NCBI GenBank assembly: GCA_903928895.1
Contig: CAIYSR010000095.1
Coordinates: 1 to 64,000, forward strand
DNA: 64,000 nt
Source of the DNA: an uncultured Rhodospirillales bacterium
Lineage (GTDB): Bacteria; Pseudomonadota; Alphaproteobacteria; Acetobacterales; Acetobacteraceae
Reading direction: 5' to 3'
The notes beneath the pieces are model-generated. The model did not search any database. It was not told where the DNA came from and saw only the letters and a program-made list of their open reading frames with translations. A program made the translations under genes and the position numbers. This document shows positions 1 to 9,693 of this stretch, in pieces. The number at the start of each line of letters is the position of its first letter. Position 1 is the first letter of the stretch.

Positions 1-48
1 CATGGTACTGTGTCTCAAGGCACGGGAGAGTAGGTCGCCGCCAGGTCT
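1..48 (+). rRNA. rrf: 5S ribosomal RNA, 3' end only
   Basis: The first bases match the conserved 3' third of bacterial 5S rRNA: the GGTACTG...TCTCAAGG helix IV segment, GGGAGAGTAGGTCGCCGCCAGG, then a T-rich tail. The 5' two thirds lie outside the window, and the 3' end is placed to within a few bases. A tRNA-fMet begins about 45 bases downstream, the usual gene order at the end of alphaproteobacterial rRNA operons, so the 16S and 23S genes should lie just upstream of base 1. Confidence 0.9.
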
Positions 49-91
49 TCCAACCCAGACTCTTCACTCAAAACCAACCCACCCACACCCA

Positions 92-168
<77 letters not shown>

Positions 169-340
169 ACGTTCCCATCAATTCCATCCGCCCAGAACAA
201 CCGTTGCCCGTAAGGGGAACGGCTGTTCGCGTTTGTGCGTCCGCACCATCACCCGCGGGTGGGTCCGGGAGATAGACAAACGCAGCCAGGTCGCCGCGAA
301 GTTCCACCCGGACCTCGCCGCGGCGGCGGCAGAATGGTCA

Positions 341-949
341 TCAGATTTCAACCAGCTTGTCGGGCAGTTCGTCCCGTTTGAGCGTTCCCGGCGGGAAGTG
401 TTCCGCAAGGATCGCGCCGCATCGCTCGATTGCGGCCACGAAACCGTCTGCCGGGCGGCCATCCTTCACAGCCGACACCAGCGCGTCAACCGCGTCGCCC
501 CAGACGTCAGGTGGAACCCTGTCGTTGATCCCTGCATCGGCGACGACCTCCACATACCGCTCGGCCGCAGATGCGAAAATGAGCACGCCCGTGCGATGCT
601 CAGTCTTGTCGATTCCCTGCGCGAAGAACTGACGCATTGCCTCGGCATGCGCCCGATCGTGCCGGGCCTGACGCGGCACGATTCTGAACCTGATCTTCGA
701 ATGGGACAGGCCGATTGCTATCAACAGAAACGCGATGATTTGGAGGAGGTAGACGACCGGCGCTGGCCAGTTTGTCAGCGCGAGCAGCGGAAGCGGCGCG
801 AACAATGCCGCCGCGGCCGCCCACGCGATAGGAACAAGGCGATAGTCGCTGGATTGCCGCGCGATGACGCAGAAGATCTCGCCGGCGGTGCGCGACTCCG
901 CCGCATGGATCGCCGAGGTGACGCGGACTTTGTCAGACTCCGTGATCAT
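341..949 (-). CDS. TPM-domain membrane protein
   Basis: A 202-residue protein of the TPM (DUF477) family, last gene of a LemA-TPM-TPM set. The N-terminal 40 residues resemble the start of a TPM fold (an acidic, Ala-rich helix, then GEIFCVIA). Two hydrophobic helices follow (about residues 41-60 and 64-82), and the C-terminal half carries the rest of the domain, with [10 protein letters not shown] and DRVPPDVW near residues 130-150. The domain is therefore split by a membrane hairpin, as in the short TPM paralogue that often accompanies LemA. The ATG at 949 was chosen over an upstream in-frame start because homology begins there and it lies 10 bases after the preceding stop. The biochemical role is unsettled; TPM proteins have been linked to phosphatase activity and to photosystem II repair in plants. 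Confidence 0.85.
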   Translation of the reverse strand: MITESDKVRVTSAIHAAESRTAGEIFCVIARQSSDYRLVPIAWAAAAALFAPLPLLALTNWPAPVVYLLQIIAFLLIAIGLSHSKIRFRIVPRQARHDRAHAEAMRQFFAQGIDKTEHRTGVLIFASAAERYVEVVADAGINDRVPPDVWGDAVDALVSAVKDGRPADGFVAAIERCGAILAEHFPPGTLKRDELPDKLVEI

Positions 950-959
950 TCGTTTTTCC

Positions 960-1730
960 TCACCAGCTTCCCGAACTCCCGCCACCGCCGAAGGAGCCGC
1001 CGCCTCCCGTAAAGGATGACGATCGGTCGCGCGATGCGCCGCTCCTGCCGGAGAGCGCGAGCACGAGAAGAATTTGCATGATCCCGCGGCAGGCAATTCC
1101 TCCGGCCACGGCGCAGTAGATCAATAGTCCCACTCCACCCACGGCCAGAACGATGACAAGCCAGACGGGCATGCTCGTGTTCGATTTGGCGGGTGCGGCT
1201 GTCTGTCGCTGCGCCGCTGACGCACTCCTGCCGTCGCCATGAAGCAACTGGATGATCTGATCGGCGCCGCTCTTGATGCCACCCGCAAAATCGCCTGTCT
1301 TGAACGCCGGAAGAATCGTGTTCTCGATGATCAGCTTCGTCGCGGCATCGGTGAGCGTGCCTTCGAGGCCGTAGCCGACCTCGATCCGGACCTTCCGCTC
1401 GGTTGGCGCGATGATCATCAGGACGCCGGAATCCTTGTCCTTCTGCCCGACCCGCCAATGGCGCCCGAGCTGGTAGCCATAGTCTTCGATCGCCCTCCCA
1501 CCGAGCGACTTCAGCGTCACGACCACGAACTGGTCCGTCGTCGTCGCCTCGAGGTCGGCAAGCGACGCGGTGAGCGACACGCGCTCCGCGGCGGAGAGCA
1601 GTCCGGCCTCGTCCACCACCCGGCCGATGAGCGCGGGGAATGTGGGCGATGTTATCGCCGGTGTCTGTCCCATACCGGCGCCGATGAGGCAGAGCCAGGC
1701 GATCAGTATGAATGCCGCTCGACGGATCAC
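960..1730 (-). CDS. YgcG-type secreted TPM-domain protein
   Basis: A 256-residue protein with an N-terminal signal peptide (hydrophobic residues 5-20). The complete TPM domain, residues about 30-160, includes [12 protein letters not shown] at the start and [15 protein letters not shown] near residue 115. A transmembrane helix lies near residues 188-210. The C-terminal tail ends in a Gly/Ser run ([15 protein letters not shown]), the typical end of YgcG proteins. It is probably anchored in the inner membrane with the TPM domain in the periplasm. It lies 11 bases after lemA, and the next TPM gene follows after another 10 bases, so the three are probably one transcript. Confidence 0.9.
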   Translation of the reverse strand: MIRRAAFILIAWLCLIGAGMGQTPAITSPTFPALIGRVVDEAGLLSAAERVSLTASLADLEATTTDQFVVVTLKSLGGRAIEDYGYQLGRHWRVGQKDKDSGVLMIIAPTERKVRIEVGYGLEGTLTDAATKLIIENTILPAFKTGDFAGGIKSGADQIIQLLHGDGRSASAAQRQTAAPAKSNTSMPVWLVIVLAVGGVGLLIYCAVAGGIACRGIMQILLVLALSGRSGASRDRSSSFTGGGGSFGGGGSSGSW

Positions 1731-1741
1731 CGCTTGGCCCT

Positions 1742-2353
1742 TCAGAACCTGACCGCGGGGACCGTCTTCACATTGTCGGCAACCGTGAACTCTTCCATGG
1801 GTTTATTGCTGGAATAGAACATGCGCGCCCAGAGCCAGCCGGGAAACGTCCTCAGCTCGGTGTTGTACACCCGCACGGCCTCGATGTAGTCGTGACGCGC
1901 GACCGCGATGCGGTTTTCCGTGCCCTCCAGCTGTGACTGCAAGGCGAGGTAGTTCTGGTTCGACTTGAGAACCGGATAGCTTTCCGAAATCGCCAGGAGG
2001 CGACCCAGCGAGCCGGACAACTGGGCCTGTGCGTCCTGGAATTTCCTGAACGTCTCCGGATCGGTGATTGTGCTTGTGTCGACTTTGACTGACGTCGCCG
2101 TGGCACGGGCTGTGGTGACCGCCTCCAGCACGCCACTCTCCTGCTTCGCGAAGCCCTTGACGGTCTCGACCAGGTTGGGGATGAGGTCGGAGCGGCGCTG
2201 GTACTGGTTCAGCACGTCCGACCATTTTGCCTTTGCTTGTTCCTCATAGGTTGGGATGTTGTTGTAGCCGCATCCCGACAGCAACAGGCTGAGCAGGGGC
2301 ACCAGGAAGGCGATGCGGAACGGGCGTGCGGCATGGGCGCGTGCGCAGGGCAT
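1742..2353 (-). CDS. lemA: LemA family lipoprotein-like protein
   Basis: A 203-residue LemA-family protein. The first 27 residues form a signal sequence ending in LLSGCGYN, a plausible lipobox with Cys at about residue 28. The rest is the long alpha-helical LemA domain with the hallmark QYQRRSDLIPNLVETVKGFA motif near residues 45-65, and EAVRVYNTELRTFPG and the aromatic FYSS patch near the C-terminus. LemA proteins are envelope proteins of unclear function, commonly encoded with TPM proteins as here. The ATG at 2353 matches the signal peptide; the longer in-frame reading to 2518 overlaps the ATPase relic and is not supported. Confidence 0.9.
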   Translation of the reverse strand: MPCARAHAARPFRIAFLVPLLSLLLSGCGYNNIPTYEEQAKAKWSDVLNQYQRRSDLIPNLVETVKGFAKQESGVLEAVTTARATATSVKVDTSTITDPETFRKFQDAQAQLSGSLGRLLAISESYPVLKSNQNYLALQSQLEGTENRIAVARHDYIEAVRVYNTELRTFPGWLWARMFYSSNKPMEEFTVADNVKTVPAVRF

Positions 2354-2400
2354 GGTGGTTCTCCGAAATGGGCGGATTGCCCCAGCTGGTTTGCCAGGTC

Positions 2401-2541
2401 TCACAGCGGTGCCGCCCGAAGCCGCAGAGCGTTCACGATGACCGATACGGAACTCAGCGACATCGCCAGCCCTCCCGCGCCGAGCACGACGAGATACCGC
2501 ACGATTGCGGGAAGCCAAGCGCGGGATAGCGCCATCAACCG
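2401..2541 (-). pseudogene. Relic: C-terminal end of a heavy-metal P-type ATPase
   Basis: Reading the minus strand from about 2541 to the TGA at 2401-2403 gives a hydrophobic helix and then MSLSSVSVIVNALRLR, followed by four more residues. Ala/Met-Ser-Leu-Ser-Ser-Val-Ser-Val-x-x-Asn-Ala-Leu-Arg-Leu is the signature of the last transmembrane helix of CopA/ZntA-type P1B ATPases. Upstream the frame meets a TGA at 2560-2562, and the remaining ~650 residues of an ATPase (phosphorylation DKTGT, nucleotide-binding domain) are absent. It is therefore the stump left by a deletion, squeezed between lemA and the Spy-like gene. Translation of the short ORF from its Met at 2535 is possible but unproven. 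Confidence 0.7.
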
Positions 2542-2554
2542 GTGTACAAGTCGG

Positions 2555-3127
2555 TCACATCATTCCCATCGGACCCGACATCATCTGGTCGAACGCCTTG
2601 CGCTGGTCCTCCGAAAGTGAAGTGTACAGCGCCTTGGTGCTGGCCTCGGAGCGTTCCATCATCCCGATGCGGGCGGTCATCATCTTGTGCTGGGCCGCCA
2701 TGCGTTCCGGCGTCGTCACGGGCATCCCGCTCTTCACCATCCCGTCGTGCATGGCCTTCATCGCGATCGCGTCGGCACGCACGATGTCGGCGAATGCGTT
2801 CCAGGGCGCTGCCTGAGCGTCGGTGATCTTCAACTCAGCCTTCAAATAGGCGATGCGGCCCTCGACATGCTCGAACGGCATTCCCATCCCGTCGCGGCCC
2901 GCCATCATCGGGCGCATCGTCTCCATCATGCGGCCCATGTCCATACCCGCAGCTCCGCCTTGGCCGCCCGGCGCATTCGCCGTGGGCATCGGCATACCTG
3001 CCGGCGTCGATGGCCCCGGTGCTGGGCTGGCGGGAGATTGCGGGGCGGCCGTCTGCGCATGCGAGACTGCAACCGAGGCCGCCAGGGCCAGCGCGGCGAG
3101 CGAGAGACGTTGGGTGGCAGGACGCAC
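2555..3127 (-). CDS. Spy/CpxP-like LTXXQ-motif periplasmic protein
   Basis: A 190-residue secreted protein. The signal peptide spans residues 1-24 with cleavage likely after SHA. A Pro/Ala/Gly-rich linker with many Met (about residues 25-75) follows, then a helical domain. The C-terminus has YTSLSEDQRKAFDQMM, the LTxxQ-like motif of Spy/CpxP chaperones. Methionine is very abundant (MDMGRMMETMRPMM and a C-terminal MGMM), which suggests copper binding; that is inference, helped by the P-type ATPase relic just downstream. The GTG at 3127 was chosen because AAGG lies about 7 bases upstream and the signal peptide starts there; the GTG at 3184 lacks a ribosome-binding site. Confidence 0.8.
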   Translation of the reverse strand: MRPATQRLSLAALALAASVAVSHAQTAAPQSPASPAPGPSTPAGMPMPTANAPGGQGGAAGMDMGRMMETMRPMMAGRDGMGMPFEHVEGRIAYLKAELKITDAQAAPWNAFADIVRADAIAMKAMHDGMVKSGMPVTTPERMAAQHKMMTARIGMMERSEASTKALYTSLSEDQRKAFDQMMSGPMGMM

Positions 3128-3498
3128 GGTTGTTGCCTTTTTGCTGAAGTGCAAGGCAGCCCCACGACGCCAACACGCTGGCACCGCGGTGTTTTTTTGT
3201 TCCTATATCAGACGTAACCGCATCGGAGCCGACGCGCTGCGAGACTGCCAATATCGCGACAAATCACCTTGCACCTTGGCCACGTTCGCAGACAGGGTCG
3301 GAACCTACTCAGGTCGCGGCATATCATGTCCCGACGCGTTGCTCCCGCGGCCCATCTGGCAGCATGACGACCCTGCCGGTCCCGCCGACCCAAAATGGTC
3401 AGCCAACACCCTGAGGCCGATCCTGGCACGCTGCGATTCCGGGTGCGCGGTGGGCATCATCCCCGCGCAGTGTTTTCGGCGTCCGGTCGATGCGTCGT
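3128..3498. other. Intergenic stretch, no gene seen
   Basis: About 370 bases between the Spy-like gene start and the end of the first ABC operon, both on the minus strand. It should hold the promoter of the Spy/LemA group, but I cannot assign clear -35 and -10 boxes. A palindrome CACCGCGGTG followed by seven T lies at 3182-3198; its stem is too short to call a terminator. Short ORFs here lack family features. Confidence 0.5.
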
Positions 3499-4470
3499 TC
3501 AGCGGCGCAGGTGGCAGGCGACCCAGTGGCCCATCGCATCTTGTTCGAGCGTGGGTGCGACGCGCTTGCAGTGATCCTGGGCGATCGGGCAGCGGGTGTG
3601 GAAGTGGCAGCCGGGGGGTGGGTTGGTGGGGCTGGGGACATCGCCCTGAAGGACGATGCGTTTGCGTTTGACTTTGGGGTCAGGGATGGGGACGGCGGAA
3701 AGGAGGGCTTCGGTGTAGGGGTGGAGTGGATTGTCATAGAGTTGGCGGGCGGAGGCGATTTCGACCACGCGCCCGAGATACATGACGGCGACGCGGTCGG
3801 AGATATGTTCAACCACCGAGAGGTCGTGGGCGATGAAGAGGTAGGTAAGCGCGAATTTCTCCTGGAGGTCTTCGAGCAGGTTGATGACCTGGGCCTGCAC
3901 GGAGACATCGAGGGCCGAGACCGGTTCGTCGCAGACGATGAGCTTGGGTTCGACCGCGAGCGCTCGGGCGATGCCGATGCGTTGGCGTTGGCCGCCGGAG
4001 AATTCGTGGGGGTAGCGGCGCATGTGGTCGGCGCGCAGGCCGACGGTTTCGAGAAGGTCGACGACGCGGGCTTCGATACCGGCGCGGGTTTTGGCGAGGC
4101 CGTGGATGACGAGGGCCTCGCTGATGATGGTGCCGATGGTGTGGCGTGGGTTCAGAGAGGCGTAGGGGTCCTGGAAGATGATTTGCAGGTCGCGGCGCAT
4201 GGCGCGAAGGTCTTCGCCGTCGAGGCGGGTGACGTCGCGGCTTTGGAAGTGAAGTTCGCCGGAGGTGGGTTCAATGAGCCGCATGATGCAGCGCCCGGTG
4301 GTGGATTTGCCGCAGCCGGATTCGCCGACCAGGCCGAGAGTTTCGCCGGGGGCGATGTCGAAGCTGACGCCGTCGACGGCGTGGACCTGACCGACCTGGC
4401 GGCCGAGGAGACCGCCTTTGATGGGGAAGTGCTTTTTGATGTTGCGGACGGACAGGAGCGGGTCGGTCAT
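3499..4470 (-). CDS. Dipeptide/oligopeptide ABC transporter ATP-binding protein (DppF type)
   Basis: A 323-residue ATPase of the peptide/nickel ABC family, probably the second nucleotide-binding subunit of this importer. It has Walker [10 protein letters not shown] near residue 50, signature FSGGQRQR near 158, Walker [13 protein letters not shown] near 175 and the switch His in IAHDLS. The C-terminal oligopeptide extension has the paired Cys typical of this subfamily ([14 protein letters not shown]). Its ATG overlaps the stop of the upstream DppD-type gene (ATGA), indicating translational coupling, and it ends the operon. The transported substrate cannot be told from sequence. Confidence 0.95.
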   Translation of the reverse strand: MTDPLLSVRNIKKHFPIKGGLLGRQVGQVHAVDGVSFDIAPGETLGLVGESGCGKSTTGRCIMRLIEPTSGELHFQSRDVTRLDGEDLRAMRRDLQIIFQDPYASLNPRHTIGTIISEALVIHGLAKTRAGIEARVVDLLETVGLRADHMRRYPHEFSGGQRQRIGIARALAVEPKLIVCDEPVSALDVSVQAQVINLLEDLQEKFALTYLFIAHDLSVVEHISDRVAVMYLGRVVEIASARQLYDNPLHPYTEALLSAVPIPDPKVKRKRIVLQGDVPSPTNPPPGCHFHTRCPIAQDHCKRVAPTLEQDAMGHWVACHLRR

Positions 4471-5438
4471 AGGATGCAGGCCACTTTGTGATCATGTCCG
4501 ACGGCGCGGAGCGGGGGTTCGGCGGTGCGGCAGGCGTCGGTCGTGAAGCCGCAGCGGGCGGCGAAGCGGCAGCCTTCAGGGGGATTGAGCAGGTTGGGCA
4601 CGGTACCGGGGATTTGTTCGAGGCGTTGGCGGCCGACGGCGGAGGCATCGACGCGAGGGATCGAGCGGATCAGGCCCTGGGTGTAGGGGTGACGGGGGTT
4701 GGCGAAGAGTTCCTCGACCGGGGCTTCCTCGACGACTTTGCCGGCGTACATGACGACGACGCGCTGGGCGTTCTCGGCGACGACGCCCATGGCGTGGGTG
4801 ATCAGCAGGATCGCCATGCCGAGTTTGGCCTGCATGGAGGCGAGGAGTTCGAGGATCTGCGCCTGGATGGTGACATCGAGCGCGGTGGTGGGTTCGTCGG
4901 CGATGAGGAGTTGGGGCTTGCAGGCGAGTGCCATGGCAATCATGGCGCGCTGGCGCATGCCGCCGGAGAACTGGTGGGGGTAGTCGTGGACGCGGCGTTC
5001 GGCGTTGGGGATCTGGACGAGGCGGAGCATGTCGACGGCGGCGTCGATGGCGGCTTTGCGGGAGAGTTTTTCGTGGGTCCGCAGTGACTCCGCGATCTGG
5101 TTGCCGATGGTGTAGACCGGGTTGAGCGAGGTCATCGGCTCCTGGAAGACCATCGCGATTTCGCGGGCGCGGATCTGATCCATCTCCTGGGCGGAGAGGG
5201 GGATGAGGTCGCGGCCTTTCCAGAGGATCTGGCCTGCTTCGAAGCGGCCGGGAGGCATGTCGATGAGTTTGAGGATGCTGCGCGCGGTGACGGTTTTGCC
5301 GCAGCCGCTCTCGCCGACGACGGCGAGGGTTTCACCGGCGGCGACTTCCATGCTGACGCCGTCGACGGCGCGGACCATGCCGTCTTCGGTTTTGAACCAG
5401 GTCTTGAGGCCGCGGATTTCGAGGATCGGGTCGGCCAT
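4467..5438 (-). CDS. Dipeptide/oligopeptide ABC transporter ATP-binding protein (DppD type)
   Basis: A 323-residue ATPase, first nucleotide-binding subunit of the importer. It has Walker A GESGCGKT near residue 39, signature FSGGMRQR near 155, Walker [13 protein letters not shown] near 173 and the C-terminal oligopeptide-family extension with Cys pairs ([14 protein letters not shown]). It begins directly after the permease stop and overlaps the DppF-type gene by four bases. It should form a cytoplasmic heterodimer with that protein under the two permeases. Confidence 0.95.
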   Translation of the reverse strand: MADPILEIRGLKTWFKTEDGMVRAVDGVSMEVAAGETLAVVGESGCGKTVTARSILKLIDMPPGRFEAGQILWKGRDLIPLSAQEMDQIRAREIAMVFQEPMTSLNPVYTIGNQIAESLRTHEKLSRKAAIDAAVDMLRLVQIPNAERRVHDYPHQFSGGMRQRAMIAMALACKPQLLIADEPTTALDVTIQAQILELLASMQAKLGMAILLITHAMGVVAENAQRVVVMYAGKVVEEAPVEELFANPRHPYTQGLIRSIPRVDASAVGRQRLEQIPGTVPNLLNPPEGCRFAARCGFTTDACRTAEPPLRAVGHDHKVACIL

Positions 5439-6401
5439 CTACATCACTCGCCGCGGATCGAGGGCGTCACGCAGGCCGTCGCCGATGAAGTTGATGGAGA
5501 GCACGGCGAGGAAGATGGCCGAGCCGGGGAAGAGGGCCCAGTAGGGCGCCACGTCGAGATAGTCCTTGGCGTCGAACAGGACGCGGCCCCACGTGGGGAT
5601 GTCGGGGGGGAAGCCGAGGCCGAGGAAGGAGAGCGTCGATTCGGCGATGATGGCGTTGGCGACGTCGATGGTGCCGGCGACGATGACGGGGCCGAGGGCG
5701 TTGGGCAGGATGTGGTGGACGACCAGGCGCAGGCGGGAGGCGCCGAGGGCGCGGGCGGCCTCGACGAATTCCTTTTCGCGCAAACTGAGAAACTGGGCGC
5801 GGACGAGGCGGGCGACGGGCATCCAGCGCAGGCCGCCGATGACGGCGACGATGAGGATGAAGACGCCGCCTTCGGGGCCGAAGATGGATTTCAGGGAGTC
5901 GCGGAAGAGGTAGATCACCAGCAGCAGCAAAGGGAGCTGGGGTAGGGAGAGGAAAAGGTCGGCGAGCCACATCAGGCCGGCGTCGATGTGGCCGCGCGAC
6001 ATCCCGGCGGTGGCGCCGACGAGGACGCCGACGAGGACGGCCACCACCATGGCGGCGAGGCCGACGGCGAGCGAGATGCGGCCGCCCGAGATCAGGCGGG
6101 CCAGGATGTCCTGGCCGAGATCGTCGGTGCCGAAGGGGTGGGCGAGGGAGGGCGGTTTAAGCTGGGCGGCGAAGTCGATGTCGTTGATCGCCAGGCGCCA
6201 GATGAAGGGGCCGAAGACGACGGCGAACGCGATGATGCTGAGCACCCCCAGGCTGACGACGGCCAGGCGGTGGCGACGAAACCGACGCCACGCGTCTCGC
6301 GCAGGCGAGAACGCGGCGGCGGGGCGCACGGCGCCAGCGCGAGCCGCCTCATCGGCGGCCGCGGGGTCAACGGAGGGCGATGCGAGGGTCGAGCCAGCCA
6401 T
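5439..6401 (-). CDS. Peptide ABC transporter permease (DppC type)
   Basis: A 320-residue inner-membrane permease. A cytoplasmic Ala-rich N-terminus of about 45 residues is followed by the first membrane helix and the OppC N-terminal segment (HPFGTDDLGQDILARLISGG). The binding-protein-dependent transport domain carries the EAA loop EFVEAARALGASRLRLVVHH near residue 220, the contact site for the ATPases. The start overlaps the upstream permease by 35 bases. A shorter N-terminus starting at a later codon is possible, as the first 40 residues are not conserved in the family. Confidence 0.93.
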   Translation of the reverse strand: MAGSTLASPSVDPAAADEAARAGAVRPAAAFSPARDAWRRFRRHRLAVVSLGVLSIIAFAVVFGPFIWRLAINDIDFAAQLKPPSLAHPFGTDDLGQDILARLISGGRISLAVGLAAMVVAVLVGVLVGATAGMSRGHIDAGLMWLADLFLSLPQLPLLLLVIYLFRDSLKSIFGPEGGVFILIVAVIGGLRWMPVARLVRAQFLSLREKEFVEAARALGASRLRLVVHHILPNALGPVIVAGTIDVANAIIAESTLSFLGLGFPPDIPTWGRVLFDAKDYLDVAPYWALFPGSAIFLAVLSINFIGDGLRDALDPRRVM

Positions 6402-7329
6402 ACAGAATATCCGCGAGCAGGTTGAAGAGGACGACGAGGCAGGAGAACACGAAGGTGACGCCCATGATCACCGGGGTGTCGTTGGCGAGCATCGCCGAGA
6501 TCAGGAGCGAACCGATGCCGGGGACGCGGAAGATCTGTTCGGTGACGATGGCGCCGCCGAAGACGATCGGCATTTGCAGGGCGACCAGCGTGACCACCGG
6601 GATCAACGCGTTGCGCACGACGTGCAAAACCAGGACCTTGCGCTCGCCGATGCCCTTGGAGCGCGCGGTGGTGACGAAATCGAGCTTGATGACTTCGAGC
6701 ACGGAGGAGCGCACGTAGCGCACCAGCGAAGCGCCCTGGAACAGGCCTAGCACCGTGACCGGCATGATCGCCTGGCGCACCGCGTTCCAGATGTAGGTGA
6801 GGCCGCTGCCGCCGACTTCAGTGGAGTAGACGATCGGCAGCCAGTCGAGCTGGACCGAGAAGACGAGGATCAGCAGCAGGCCGGTGAAGAAGGTGGGCAG
6901 GGAGAAGCCGATGAAGGCGAAGGTGTTGGCGATCTGGTCGAACATCGAATAGGGCTTGGCCGCGGCCAGCACGCCGACGGGGATGGCCACCATGATCGCC
7001 AGGATCTGGGAGGCGCCGATGACGGCCACCGTGGTGGGCAGGCGCTGGAGGATCAGGCGATCGACGCTCATGCGGCTGACGAAGGAGAAGCCCCAGTCAC
7101 CCTGCAGCATGGCCCAGAGCCAGCGGAAATAGCGCAGATAGATCGGGTCATCGAGGCCGAGCGAGGCGCGCAGGGCGAGGCGGACCTCGGCCGGGACATT
7201 GGGGTTGGTGACCAGCTCGCCGAACGGATCGCCGGGGGCCAGGGCCAGCACCGTGAACAGCACGACGCTGATGCCGAGCAGGCTCGGGATCGCGATCAAC
7301 AGGCGGCGAAGCAGAAAGTCGCTGGACAA
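6367..7329 (-). CDS. Peptide ABC transporter permease (DppB type)
   Basis: A 320-residue integral membrane permease with the classic DppB start: basic LLRRLL, then a first helix, then LALAPGDPFGELV. About six hydrophobic helices follow, with an EAA-type loop FVTTARSKGIGERKVL near residue 222 and the FGGAIVTEQIFRVPGIG segment near 255. It pairs with the DppC-type permease to make the channel. The gene lies 93 bases after the solute-binding protein stop, in the order SBP-B-C-D-F. Confidence 0.95.
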   Translation of the reverse strand: MSSDFLLRRLLIAIPSLLGISVVLFTVLALAPGDPFGELVTNPNVPAEVRLALRASLGLDDPIYLRYFRWLWAMLQGDWGFSFVSRMSVDRLILQRLPTTVAVIGASQILAIMVAIPVGVLAAAKPYSMFDQIANTFAFIGFSLPTFFTGLLLILVFSVQLDWLPIVYSTEVGGSGLTYIWNAVRQAIMPVTVLGLFQGASLVRYVRSSVLEVIKLDFVTTARSKGIGERKVLVLHVVRNALIPVVTLVALQMPIVFGGAIVTEQIFRVPGIGSLLISAMLANDTPVIMGVTFVFSCLVVLFNLLADILYGWLDPRIALR

Positions 7330-7422
7330 GGCGCACCCCGGGTCAACAAGTCGTCAGGCCAAAAATACGAGGGGCGGATGCGACCAGCAGCCGCACCCGC
7401 CACGTAGCTGTGAGCCTGCCGC

Positions 7423-9219
7423 TCAGGCGTCCTTGTACCAGTCAAACAGGTCCCAGAAGTTGCTGTCCCAGCCGCTCGGGTTGGCCTGCAATTTGCCGTT
7501 CATCGCCGAAACGCCGGAGCGGGCGATGACGCCGACCACGGCGCGGTCGCGGACCACCATATTGTTCAGTTCCATGTACATCGCCGCACGCTTGATCGGG
7601 TCGAGCTCCTGCTCGGCCTTGTCGTAAAGGTCATCCCAGGCCTTGTTGCGGTATCGCGTGATGTTGCGGCCCTGCCACTTGTTGTCCTTCTGGCAGACTT
7701 CGCGCGACAGGTAGGACTGCATCCACACGCCCGGATCAGGGAAGGATGGGCCGGTCGTGTACATCTGCAGGTCAGTGTAGAAATGCGGGTAGGTGTCGGG
7801 GTTGGCGACGTCCGAGGAGAAGAACACCGAGGCGGTGACGGATTTGATCTCGATCTCGATGCCGGCCTTCTGGCAGGCCTGCTTGAAGATGGCCTGTGTT
7901 TTTTGCCGCGGCTGGTTGATCGAGGTCTGGAAGACGAATTTGAGCTTCTTGCCGCCCTTTTCGCGAATGCCGTCCGCACCCTTCTTCCAGCCGGCCTTTT
8001 CCAGGATATCGATCGCCGCATCGACGTTGAAGGTGTCGGTGATGCTCTTGGAGCGGAAGGCGGGCGGGTTGAACAAATAATTGGCGGTGGCGATGCCGGT
8101 GCGGCCGTAGATGTATTTCTGCACCGAATCACGGTCGATCAGCAGCGCCAGGGCATCGCGGACCGCCTTGTCCGACAGCGTCGGGTGCACGGTTTTGATG
8201 CTTGAGCGCTCGCCGTCAACCTCGGTCCAGGGATCGGTGGTGTTGAACTGGATGTGCTCCATCGAGCCGGATTCGTTGATGTGGACCCGGCCCTTGCCGC
8301 CTTTCTCGAGCCGCAGCAGCACCTCATCCTCGACCTGCATGTTCCAGGCGAAGTCATATTCGCCGGTCTGCAGCACCGCGCGCGCGGCCGACACCGCATC
8401 GCCGCCGCCCTTGAGTTCGAAGCTGTCGAAATAGGGGCGGTTCGGCATGTGGTAGTTGGGGTTGATATCGCCGGTGAGCAGATCGCCCGGCTTGAATTCC
8501 TTGAACAGGTACGGGCCGGTTCCGACCGGCTTGAGATTGGTCGGCGCCTCGCGTGACTTGGCGCCGGTGAAATCCTTGAACAGGTGCTTGGGGATGATCA
8601 TCCCGTTCACGCCGATGAAGGCGTCGGCCCAGAAGGGCTTGGAGACCGGGAAGATGACCTTGACGGTGAACTGGTCGATCTTCTCGACCTGGACGTCCTT
8701 GTAGCTGCCCGAGGTGACGGCCGCGGTCGCGGGGTCGCGGCTGTATTCCCAGTTGAACACCACGTCATCGGCGGTGAAGGGCGCGCCGTCGTGGAACTTC
8801 ACGCCCTGCTTGAGCTTCCAAGTGACCGACTTGCCATCCGCGGCGAGCCCGCCATTGGCACGCGTCGGAATCTCGGCGGCGAGAACGGGCACCAGGTTGC
8901 CCTCGGGGTCCCAGGCCGCGAGCGGCTCGTAGAAGACGCGCGAGCCGTCCTGGTCCTTGGTGCCGGTGGCGAAATGGGGGTTGAGCAGGGTCGGACCCTG
9001 CCACCACAGCACCTTCAAGGCCCCGCCGCCGCCGCGCTTGGTCGGCTTGTAGGACGATTTGGTTTGCGCTTGCGCCACGCCGCCGATCGCCAGCAACTGC
9101 GTCGCCAGCGGGGCGACCACGCCGACGGCCGCCATTCGTTGGACAAACCCGCGCCGGGACAGCCGCCCGCTGCGAACCTTGCTGAGCAAACCCTTCAGTT
9201 CCGTCTCGTCCATCATCAT
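7423..9219 (-). CDS. ABC transporter substrate-binding protein, family 5
   Basis: A 598-residue periplasmic peptide/nickel-type binding protein, first gene of the 3.5-9.2 kb operon. The N-terminus holds a twin-arginine signal (SRRGFVQRMA, then a hydrophobic stretch, then GGVAQAQ), so the protein is probably exported folded by Tat. The family-5 core includes VTWKLKQGVKFHDGAPFTAD near residue 135 and DRDSVQKYIYGRTG near 360. It is about 60 residues longer than DppA. Three consecutive ATG codons occur at 9213-9219; a GGGGA motif is best spaced for the third. The ligand is unknown. Confidence 0.93.
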   Translation of the reverse strand: MMMDETELKGLLSKVRSGRLSRRGFVQRMAAVGVVAPLATQLLAIGGVAQAQTKSSYKPTKRGGGGALKVLWWQGPTLLNPHFATGTKDQDGSRVFYEPLAAWDPEGNLVPVLAAEIPTRANGGLAADGKSVTWKLKQGVKFHDGAPFTADDVVFNWEYSRDPATAAVTSGSYKDVQVEKIDQFTVKVIFPVSKPFWADAFIGVNGMIIPKHLFKDFTGAKSREAPTNLKPVGTGPYLFKEFKPGDLLTGDINPNYHMPNRPYFDSFELKGGGDAVSAARAVLQTGEYDFAWNMQVEDEVLLRLEKGGKGRVHINESGSMEHIQFNTTDPWTEVDGERSSIKTVHPTLSDKAVRDALALLIDRDSVQKYIYGRTGIATANYLFNPPAFRSKSITDTFNVDAAIDILEKAGWKKGADGIREKGGKKLKFVFQTSINQPRQKTQAIFKQACQKAGIEIEIKSVTASVFFSSDVANPDTYPHFYTDLQMYTTGPSFPDPGVWMQSYLSREVCQKDNKWQGRNITRYRNKAWDDLYDKAEQELDPIKRAAMYMELNNMVVRDRAVVGVIARSGVSAMNGKLQANPSGWDSNFWDLFDWYKDA

Positions 9220-9693
9220 GTCCCCTGGGCTCTGTTTCCAGCGCGTATCAGATCAGCGTTGCGCTGGCGTCAATTCATTCATGCCCATGTAGCAGAGCGC
9301 GGAGTGTGCCTGTTCGTCAACACGTCTTTGTGACGCTGCGGTGTCGTCCCTCGAAGAAAAGATGCCTCGGGTGGCCGAGGGCGGTGATGCCACTGGGCTC
9401 CACCCGCAACGAAGGCTCTTGCGATGTCGGTTGGGTGACACGCACTTACCCCGCTTGTTCGGCAGGCATTCCGCCAGCGGCCCCACGTTTGCGTCATCGC
9501 GGGCGGTGGATCCGGCCGGACGAATGGCCGGAGGTTTCTCTTTTGGTTTTTTCCGGTGGAGAAGCTCTTCCGTCTTCTGCGCCCGCCAGAGGCGCGTGCC
9601 TTCAGCCGAGCGCCCCGAATGCCGTGCCCGCCGCTTGACAGCCTGCGGCGGGGGGCGTGCAGTGACGCCGACGGCAATCATAAGGAGTGCGGC
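9220..9693. other. Intergenic stretch between divergent genes
   Basis: About 470 bases between the divergent binding-protein gene and the small membrane-protein gene. Apart from the promoter candidate at 9245-9273 I see no gene. Open frames on both strands here are rich in Arg/Pro/Ser without recognisable motifs, and their composition looks like non-coding or decayed sequence. Confidence 0.5.
9245..9273 (-). promoter_or_regulatory. Candidate sigma-70-type promoter of the first peptide transporter operon
   Basis: On the minus strand TTGACG (9268-9273) is followed after 17 bases by TGATAC (9245-9250), about 25 bases before the first ATG of the binding-protein gene. The -35 box is close to consensus; the -10 box is poor. 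The call rests on position and spacing only. Confidence 0.3.

Noticed and set aside
3182-3198. Rho-independent terminator CACCGCGGTG plus T7
   Set aside because: The palindrome has no real loop and would leave a 3-base stem. No plus-strand gene ends upstream of it.
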